Shown here: piece after piece, positions 6,991-11,185 of the stretch
How positions within the stretch are numbered: the stretch's first letter is position 1
How the letters are laid out: every line of letters begins with the position of its first letter
Assembly: GCA_947460085.1 (NCBI GenBank)
Contig: CANHGA010000047.1
Span: forward strand, 1-11,185
DNA length: 11,185 nt
Reading direction: 5' to 3'
Source of the DNA: Synechococcaceae cyanobacterium
Lineage (GTDB): Bacteria; Cyanobacteriota; Cyanobacteriia; PCC-6307; Cyanobiaceae
The notes under the pieces: model-generated
Told to the model about the DNA's origin: nothing
Databases searched by the model: none
The model's input: the letters and a program-made list of their open reading frames with translations, nothing else
Translations under genes and position numbers: made by a program

Positions 6991-7985
6991 TGACCGCCGT
7001 TCTTCGTCAGCTGCTCAGCCTTGTCATGGTGATCGGCCTGGGCCTGGGCCTGGGTGGTTGCGTGACCACGGGCCTTCCCGCCGCTTCGGCCAGTCCGTGG
7101 CAACAGGTGCCTATCGCCACCAAGGCCAACCCCCTGGATGTGGCCTTCACCGATGCCAACCATGGCTTTCTGGTGGGGAGCAACCGTCTGATCCTCGAAA
7201 CCAACGATGGGGGGAGCAGCTGGGAGGAACGGGCCCTTGATCTGCCCGAGGAGGAAAACTTCCGCCTGCTCAGCATCGATTTCCAGGGCGATGAGGGCTG
7301 GATTGCCGGCCAGCCTGGCCTGCTCCTGCACAGCACCGATGGCGGCCAGAACTGGAGCCGCCTGTTTCTCGACACCAAGCTTCCCGGTGAGCCCTACCTG
7401 ATTACGGCCCTTGGCCCCAACCAGGCCGAGCTCGCCACCAACGTGGGCGCGATCTACAACAGCCGCGATGGCGGCAACAGCTGGCAGGCGGAGGTGGAAG
7501 ACGCGGCGGGGGCCGTGCGGGATCTGCGCCGAGGTGCCGATGGCCAGTACGTGAGTGTGAGTGGTCTGGGCAATTTCTTTGCCACCTGGACGCCCGGTGA
7601 GGCCGCTTGGACGCCCCACCAGCGCATGAGCAGCCAACGCCTGCAATCGATGGGCTTCCAGCCCGATGGATCGCTTTGGATGCTGGCCCGCGGAGCCCAG
7701 CTGCGCTTCAACGCCGATCCCAGTGATGTGGACACCTGGGGCAAGGCCGTTGTGCCCATTACCAATGGCTTTGGCTATCTGGATATGGCCTGGGATCCCC
7801 AGGGCGCCATCTGGACCGGTGGCGGCAGCGGCACCCTGCTAGTCAGCACCGACAACGGCAAAACCTGGCAAAAGGATCCCGTGGGAGCCCAACAACCCAC
7901 CAATTTCACCCGCATCCTGTTCAGTGCCGATGGCAAGGGATTTGTGCTCGGTGAGCGGGGATCCCTGCTGCGCTGGGTGGGCTAG
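6990..7985 (+). CDS. ycf48: Photosystem II assembly factor Ycf48 (HCF136 family)
   Basis: Ycf48 is a seven-bladed beta-propeller that binds the unassembled D1 protein and helps build the PSII reaction centre. In cyanobacteria it is a lumenal lipoprotein. The 331-residue product has an N-terminal hydrophobic signal with a lipobox-like LGGC, C24 being the predicted lipidated cysteine. The rest is propeller sequence with recurring blade motifs of the Asp-Gly-Gly-x-x-Trp type: TNDGGSSWEE near 71, STDGGQNWSR near 115, SRDGGNSWQA near 158 and STDNGKTWQK near 286. Length matches the family (about 330-340). The start overlaps the rubA stop by one base, and psbE follows after 129 bases. The gene therefore lies between another PSII assembly factor and the cytochrome b559 operon, which fits its role. 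Confidence 0.97.
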   Translation: MTAVLRQLLSLVMVIGLGLGLGGCVTTGLPAASASPWQQVPIATKANPLDVAFTDANHGFLVGSNRLILETNDGGSSWEERALDLPEEENFRLLSIDFQGDEGWIAGQPGLLLHSTDGGQNWSRLFLDTKLPGEPYLITALGPNQAELATNVGAIYNSRDGGNSWQAEVEDAAGAVRDLRRGADGQYVSVSGLGNFFATWTPGEAAWTPHQRMSSQRLQSMGFQPDGSLWMLARGAQLRFNADPSDVDTWGKAVVPITNGFGYLDMAWDPQGAIWTGGGSGTLLVSTDNGKTWQKDPVGAQQPTNFTRILFSADGKGFVLGERGSLLRWVG

Positions 7986-8054
7986 GGAGCCCGATCCCCC
8001 GGGCCCCGGGCGTTCGCTGCGCCCCCTCCCGCCAACTTCTGTAACCAAGCTCCC

Positions 8055-8072
8055 GGCTGGCTCTCGCCAGCC
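8055..8072 (+). other. Perfect 7-bp hairpin in the psbE leader
   Basis: GGCTGGC and GCCAGCC form a perfect 7-bp stem around a TCTC loop. It lies 42 bases before the psbE start and 70 bases after the ycf48 stop. There is no T-run after it, so it is not a classic terminator. It may be a leader structure of the psbEFLJ mRNA or the 3' end of the rubA-ycf48 transcript. The structure is seen; the role is unknown. Confidence 0.4.
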
Positions 8073-8114
8073 TCGCTTCGACCCCTAAACTTCCAAAGCT
8101 GAACGCTTGTCGCT

Positions 8115-8363
8115 ATGGCTGCCGGCTCAACAGGAGAACGCCCGTTCTTCGAGATCATTACGAGCATCCGCTACTGGGTTATCCATGCGGTGACCCTGCC
8201 TGCCATCTTTTTGGCCGGCTTCATGTTCGTGTCTACGGGCCTGGCCTATGACGCCTTTGGAACCCCCCGTCCTGACGCCTATTTCCAGGCCCAGGAAAGT
8301 AAGGCTCCTGTGGTGAGCCAGCGCTATGAAGCCAAGGGATCGCTCGACTCGCGTCTGAAATAA
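8115..8363 (+). CDS. psbE: Cytochrome b559 subunit alpha (PsbE)
   Basis: PsbE is the larger subunit of cytochrome b559, an essential part of the PSII reaction centre. It shares one heme with PsbF across the thylakoid membrane and is thought to protect PSII against photo-oxidation. The 82-residue product has the conserved leader GERPFFEIITSIRYWVIHAV with the heme-ligand histidine at 24, a single membrane helix (about 20-42) and the lumenal FGTPRPDAYF segment. Length is normal for cyanobacteria. It is the first gene of the psbE-psbF-psbL-psbJ operon, followed by psbF after 3 bases. No good Shine-Dalgarno is seen before the ATG. Confidence 0.99.
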   Translation: MAAGSTGERPFFEIITSIRYWVIHAVTLPAIFLAGFMFVSTGLAYDAFGTPRPDAYFQAQESKAPVVSQRYEAKGSLDSRLK

Positions 8364-8366
8364 GCC

Positions 8367-8504
8367 ATGACCCAAGCACCCATCTCCACGACCCCGCGCA
8401 ACTACCCGATTTTTACGGTGCGCTGGCTGTCGATTCATGCCCTCGGCGTCCCCACGGTGTTCTTCCTGGGTGCCCTGGCTGCCATGCAGTTCGTTCGCCG
8501 CTGA
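8367..8504 (+). CDS. psbF: Cytochrome b559 subunit beta (PsbF)
   Basis: PsbF is the small heme-binding partner of PsbE in cytochrome b559 of PSII. I translated this 45-codon reading frame directly. It begins MTQAPISTTPRNYPIFTVRW and ends AAMQFVRR. The heme-ligand histidine is at position 24 in RWLSIHALGVPTVFF, and one membrane helix spans about 19-41. Length and sequence fit the family closely. It lies 3 bases after the psbE stop and 4 bases before psbL. There is no strong ribosome site, so translation is probably coupled to psbE. Confidence 0.98.
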   Translation: MTQAPISTTPRNYPIFTVRWLSIHALGVPTVFFLGALAAMQFVRR

Positions 8505-8508
8505 GGCC

Positions 8509-8628
8509 ATGCAACGCAACCCCAACCCCAACAACCTGCCTGTCGAGCTCAACCGCACCAGCCTTTATCTGGGCCTGCTGTTTGTGTTCGTCATTGGCAT
8601 CCTGTTCTCCAGCTACTTCTTCAACTGA
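8509..8628 (+). CDS. psbL: Photosystem II protein L (PsbL)
   Basis: PsbL is a one-helix PSII subunit at the dimer interface, needed for normal acceptor-side (QA) electron flow and dimer stability. The 39-residue product, the usual size, carries the family sequence NPVELNRTSLYLGLL in the slightly altered form NLPVELNRTSLYLGLL, and ends SSYFFN. The membrane helix is at about 17-36. The ATG at 8509 gives exactly the family length; the longer open frame upstream overlaps psbF and is not PsbL-like. GAGG overlapping the psbF stop is close to the start, in line with coupling. Confidence 0.98.
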   Translation: MQRNPNPNNLPVELNRTSLYLGLLFVFVIGILFSSYFFN

Positions 8629-8630
8629 TC

Positions 8631-8635
8631 GGGAG
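8631..8635 (+). promoter_or_regulatory. Shine-Dalgarno site of psbJ
   Basis: GGGAG lies 8 bases before the psbJ ATG. It is the clearest ribosome site in the psb operon and supports the start that gives the long 66-residue PsbJ. Confidence 0.55.
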
Positions 8636-8643
8636 CGCATCCA

Positions 8644-8844
8644 ATGAGCGGCAAGAAATCTTCCCTGCCTGACGGCCGGATCCCCGATCGCCTCCCCGAT
8701 GGGCGACCTGCGGTGGCCTGGCGTTCCCGCTGGACCGAGGGCGTCCTTCCCCTGTGGCTCGTGGCCACAGCTGGCGGCATGGCGGTGATTTTTGTGGTGG
8801 GTCTGTTCTTCTACGGCTCCTATGTGGGCGTCGGTTCCGCCTAA
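8644..8844 (+). CDS. psbJ: Photosystem II protein J (PsbJ), N-terminally extended form
   Basis: PsbJ is a one-helix PSII subunit near cytochrome b559 that affects plastoquinone exchange and PSII assembly. The conserved part begins at about residue 29 (WTEGVLPLWLVATAGGMAVI) and ends with FFYGSYVGVGSA, with one membrane helix at about 36-58. The product is 66 residues, while the usual PsbJ is about 40. The extra basic and Pro/Gly/Asp-rich N-terminus (KSSLPDGRIPDRLPDG) is a form I associate with marine-type Synechococcus and Prochlorococcus, and it helps place the organism. The ATG has GGGAG 8 bases upstream. The gene ends with a double stop, TAATAA, and closes the psbEFLJ operon, which has a strong hairpin behind it. 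Confidence 0.98.
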   Translation: MSGKKSSLPDGRIPDRLPDGRPAVAWRSRWTEGVLPLWLVATAGGMAVIFVVGLFFYGSYVGVGSA

Positions 8845-8874
8845 TAACTGGTTTTTCAGCCTCTCAGACCATCC

Positions 8875-8918
8875 CAATCCCCTGGCGGGCTGCGCTTGCA
8901 GCACCCTCCGGGGGATTG
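8875..8918 (+). terminator. Long hairpin after psbJ, likely psbEFLJ terminator
   Basis: Bases 8875-8885 pair with 8908-8918 as an 11-bp stem (CAATCCCCTGG with CCGGGGGATTG, one G-T wobble). Inside it, GCTGC and GCAGC (8889-8893 and 8898-8902) form a second stem around a GCTT loop. GG at 8887-8888 can bridge the two by pairing with CC at 8905-8906. The sequence after it is TTGTTGTATCT when read with the preceding bases, T-rich but not a clean T-run. It lies 31 bases after the psbJ stop and 57 before the acyltransferase-like gene, the right place to end the PSII operon. Structure is certain by base pairing; terminator function is inferred. Confidence 0.6.
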
Positions 8919-8974
8919 TTGTATCTGGCCCAGCCACCTTCTGAGAACCATCCTTGAGACACGGGTAAAAGCCT

Positions 8975-9643
8975 TTGGCCCAAAAGCGGACGTTGCTCAA
9001 CAACAGGGGCCTGGCCTGGCTCGTGGGTTCCCTGCTCAATGCCTACGGCCAGCTGTTCCTGATCACCTCCCGCCTGCGCATCGAGGCCGATCCCGAGGTG
9101 GAGCGGCTGGTGCGAGAGCAGCGGGTTCCGGTGATCTATGCCCTCTGGCATAGCCATGTGTTCTTTGTACCGCTGTTTCGCACCTATGAACGGCGGTCGG
9201 TTTCGGTGTTGTTGAGCGCCCACCGCGATGCCCAGATTGTTGGCGTGGCAGCCCGTCTGCGGGGCATTCGCCTGGTGTTTGGCTCCTCAACCCGCGGTGG
9301 AGCCAGGGCCTACCTCCAGCTGTTGTCGGTTTTGCAAGGGGGGCAGTCGGTGGTGATGACCCCCGATGGGCCCAAAGGGCCCGCCGAGCGGGTTAAAAGT
9401 GGCGTGATCCGTTTGGCCCAGCAATCGGGCTGCGCGATTGTGCCCGTGGCCCTGGCCTCCTCGCGGCTGCATCGCTTGAAATCGTGGGATCGGAGCCTGT
9501 TGCCCCTGCCCTTTTCCAAGGCGGTGTTTGAACTGGGAGCGCCCCTCTATTGCCCCGACGAGGCGCCGCTGGAACCCCTGCAGCAGGAGCTTGAGGCCGC
9601 GATTCAAACCACGGTGGCTCTGGCTGTCCAACGGGTGAGCTGA
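8975..9643 (+). CDS. DUF374-family acyltransferase-like protein (lysophospholipid acyltransferase family)
   Basis: This 222-residue protein belongs to the DUF374 family, a distant relative of glycerolipid and lipid A acyltransferases. Its exact substrate is not established from sequence. Seen in order: YALWHSH (56-61), SAHRDAQIVG (81-90), GSSTRGGA (103-110), DGPKGPAERVKSG (131-143) and CAIVPVAL (153-160), which are the conserved blocks of the family. The classical HX4D acyltransferase motif is not present in plain form; WH and HRD stand in its place, as usual for DUF374. The start is a TTG at 8975: an in-frame TAA at 8966 rules out anything earlier and there is no ATG in the first 20 codons. 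No good ribosome site is seen. The waaA ATG follows 2 bases after its stop, so it likely works on lipid A or Kdo-lipid A, for example as an acyl chain transferase; that is inference from context. Confidence 0.85.
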   Translation: MAQKRTLLNNRGLAWLVGSLLNAYGQLFLITSRLRIEADPEVERLVREQRVPVIYALWHSHVFFVPLFRTYERRSVSVLLSAHRDAQIVGVAARLRGIRLVFGSSTRGGARAYLQLLSVLQGGQSVVMTPDGPKGPAERVKSGVIRLAQQSGCAIVPVALASSRLHRLKSWDRSLLPLPFSKAVFELGAPLYCPDEAPLEPLQQELEAAIQTTVALAVQRVS

Positions 9644-9645
9644 CC

Positions 9646-11019
9646 ATGCTTCTGCTGCTCTATCGCCTGCTGTGGCTCCTGCTCACCCCCGTGGCACTGC
9701 TGCTGTTGCTTTGGCGCTTGCTGCAAGGCAAGGAAGATCCCGCCCGGATCCAGGAGCGCCTGGGCTGGCCCACCTGCGCCAGGCCCCAGGGCCCTTTGTT
9801 GTGGTTCCACGCCGCCAGCGTGGGCGAGCTCAACAGTTTGCTGCCCGTTTTCGCTGCCCTCCAGGAGCTGGGTGGCGGGATTCCGGTGCTGCTCACCACG
9901 GTGACCCGCAGCTCCGCTCGCCTGGCGCCATCGGTGTTGCCCCCTGGGGTGATCCACCAATACGTGCCGATCGACCATTGGCTGTGTTGGCTGCCGTTTC
10001 GGTTGCATTGGCGGCCGAGTTTGGGGGTTCTTGCGGAAGCGGAGTTGTGGCCGGAGATCGTCCATGCCATGCCGCGGCTGCAGCTGATCAATGCCCGCAT
10101 GAGTGCGGGCTCCTTTCGCAACCATCAACGGCTGGGCTGGTTCGCCGCTTGGCTGATTGGCCGCGCTGAGCGCTGCTTTGCCCAATCCGAGCAGGATGCC
10201 GAGCGCTTCCGGCGGCTCGGGGCCCAGGCCGTGGTGGCGGCTGGCTCCACCAAGCGGGATGCGGCCCCCCTGGCGGTGAGCCGCCCCATCGTCGAGCGGT
10301 TGGGCCAGGTTTTTGGGCCTAGGCCCGTGGTGCTCCTGGCCAGTAGCCATGCCGGGGAAGAACAGCAGTGGATCGAGGCCTGGTTGGCTGGTTCGCCGCG
10401 GCGCCAGGGCCCAGTCGAGATTGGGTTGTTGCTCGCTCCGCGCCACCCCCAGCGCGCGGCCCAGGTGTTGGAGTTGGCCCGGGCGGCCTTCTCCCGCCAG
10501 AAAGCGAACCCGCGCCCTAGGGCAGCGCTATGGACTGAGCTTTCGGCCAGTGAGCTTGCAGCCAGCGACCAGCGGCTCTCCTGCGACCTGGTGGTGGCCG
10601 ATTGCATCGGCGCGATGGGCTCCTGGATTGGCGCTGCGTCGGTGGTGGTGATGGGGGGGAGTTTTTATCCCAGTGGCCGACCCCATGGGGGCCAAAATCC
10701 CCTAGAGCCGGCGGCTTTGGCTAGGCCGGTGGTCTGCGGCCCCGACATGGCCAACTTTTCCGATGTGACAGCAGCCCTTGCTGCAGCAGGAGTTTTGCAC
10801 CAGTACCCCACGGCCAGCCAAGCCTTCGATGGGGTGCTCCGCTTGCTGGAAACCCAGAGGAACTCCAAGGGGCAAGGCCCTCATGAAGGTCCAACGATGG
10901 GCGTTCCAGTTGGTGTAGCCCTGCAAGGGCCCTCCCGCCAGATCGCCACGGGGCTGATCGATGCCCTCACCGCTGGGTCGCACCCCCCGGCCCAGCCCTT
11001 GGAGCATTCGGATCGTTAG
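9646..11019 (+). CDS. waaA: 3-deoxy-D-manno-octulosonic acid (Kdo) transferase WaaA/KdtA
   Basis: WaaA transfers Kdo from CMP-Kdo to lipid A precursor at the inner membrane, starting the LPS inner core. The 457-residue product has an N-terminal hydrophobic anchor (about 2-25) and the family segment RIQERLGW (35-41). HAASVGE at 55-61 includes the glutamate known as the catalytic base. AEAELWPE lies at 130-137, INARMSAGSF at 148-156, SSHAGEE at 233-239, PRHP at 265-268, GGSF at 337-340 and GGQNPLEPA at 348-356 (donor-nucleotide region). All key motifs are intact, so it should be active. It is some 30 residues longer than E. coli WaaA (about 425), mainly a low-complexity insertion around 404-428 and a Pro-rich tail. 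It starts 2 bases after the DUF374 gene and lpxK starts 4 bases after its stop, a clear operon. A Kdo transferase is unexpected in a picocyanobacterium. Confidence 0.95.
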   Translation: MLLLLYRLLWLLLTPVALLLLLWRLLQGKEDPARIQERLGWPTCARPQGPLLWFHAASVGELNSLLPVFAALQELGGGIPVLLTTVTRSSARLAPSVLPPGVIHQYVPIDHWLCWLPFRLHWRPSLGVLAEAELWPEIVHAMPRLQLINARMSAGSFRNHQRLGWFAAWLIGRAERCFAQSEQDAERFRRLGAQAVVAAGSTKRDAAPLAVSRPIVERLGQVFGPRPVVLLASSHAGEEQQWIEAWLAGSPRRQGPVEIGLLLAPRHPQRAAQVLELARAAFSRQKANPRPRAALWTELSASELAASDQRLSCDLVVADCIGAMGSWIGAASVVVMGGSFYPSGRPHGGQNPLEPAALARPVVCGPDMANFSDVTAALAAAGVLHQYPTASQAFDGVLRLLETQRNSKGQGPHEGPTMGVPVGVALQGPSRQIATGLIDALTAGSHPPAQPLEHSDR

Positions 11020-11023
11020 CGCC

Positions 11024-11185
11024 ATGCCCTGCAACGCCCCCAGCTTTTGGTATCAGCCCAGGCTTAGCGGCTTGGCCAGGGTGTTGTTGCCGTTGTCTTG
11101 GCTCTATGGGGCCGGGGTTTGGTTGCACCGATCGACGACGCGGCCATTGCCGTTGTCGGTGCCAGTCATCTCCATCGGCAACATC
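11024..11185 (+). CDS. lpxK: Tetraacyldisaccharide 4'-kinase LpxK, 3'-truncated by window end
   Basis: LpxK phosphorylates the 4' position of the lipid A disaccharide, the step before Kdo addition. Only the first 54 codons are in the window. They read MPCNAPSFWYQPRLSG, then a hydrophobic stretch including LLPLSWLYGAGVWLHR (about 21-36), and then LPLSVPVISIGNI. The PLSWLYG and PVISIGN elements are characteristic of the LpxK N-terminus, where the membrane-associated helix leads to the first strand before the P-loop. The P-loop itself lies beyond the window. The ATG follows the waaA stop by 4 bases. The waaA-lpxK pairing strongly supports the assignment, which would be only moderate from the fragment alone. 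Confidence 0.85.
   Translation, partial: MPCNAPSFWYQPRLSGLARVLLPLSWLYGAGVWLHRSTTRPLPLSVPVISIGNI

Noticed and set aside
7989..8011. GC-rich inverted repeat (GCCCG with CGGGC around a CCCGGG core) just after ycf48
   Set aside because: Several mutually exclusive short pairings and no T-run; not good enough to call a terminator.
9604..10446. 280-codon open frame on the minus strand
   Set aside because: Antisense to waaA, with a Gln/His/Pro-rich translation and no recognisable domain.

Overview
The window reads as a high-GC picocyanobacterial chromosome of the Synechococcus/Cyanobium type. The evidence is a light-dependent photosynthesis gene set (ChlD, three NDH-1 subunits, a membrane-anchored rubredoxin, Ycf48, PsbE/F/L/J) and a PsbJ of 66 residues with an N-terminal extension, which I know from marine and brackish picocyanobacteria rather than from plants or filamentous cyanobacteria. 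Gene density is very high, with several convergent pairs almost touching. Exact genus and strain cannot be fixed from the sequence alone.

Layout. (1) Positions 3-1520 (+): the 3' two thirds or so of chlD (Mg-chelatase D subunit). (2) 1530-3272 (-): a two-gene lipid-transport operon, an Mla-type ABC ATPase followed by an MCE-domain protein, ending 9 bases from the chlD stop. (3) 3409-4725 (+): yvcK, a CofD-like UDP-sugar-binding regulator with two N-terminal membrane segments. (4) 4752-6429 (-): ndhC-ndhK-ndhJ, a tight operon for the connecting module of photosynthetic complex I. (5) 6520-8844 (+): rubA-ycf48, whose stop and start codons overlap, then psbE-psbF-psbL-psbJ. RubA and Ycf48 are photosystem assembly factors, and psbEFLJ encode cytochrome b559 and two small PSII subunits, so this block combines the assembly machinery with its client. 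psbF and psbL are only 45 and 39 codons long. (6) 8975-11185 (+): a DUF374 acyltransferase-like protein, WaaA/KdtA (Kdo transferase) and the first 54 codons of LpxK (lipid A 4'-kinase), tightly packed.

The most notable region is block 6. It is a Kdo-lipid A assembly module directly behind the PSII operon in a picocyanobacterium, a group whose studied marine members make a simplified LPS reported to lack Kdo. A long imperfect hairpin at 8875-8918 separates the two blocks and is a good candidate for the psbEFLJ transcription terminator. Blocks 1-5 are, from memory, ordinary core synteny for this lineage. I see no tRNA, rRNA, CRISPR array, insertion sequence or phage gene. No intergenic gap exceeds about 140 bases.
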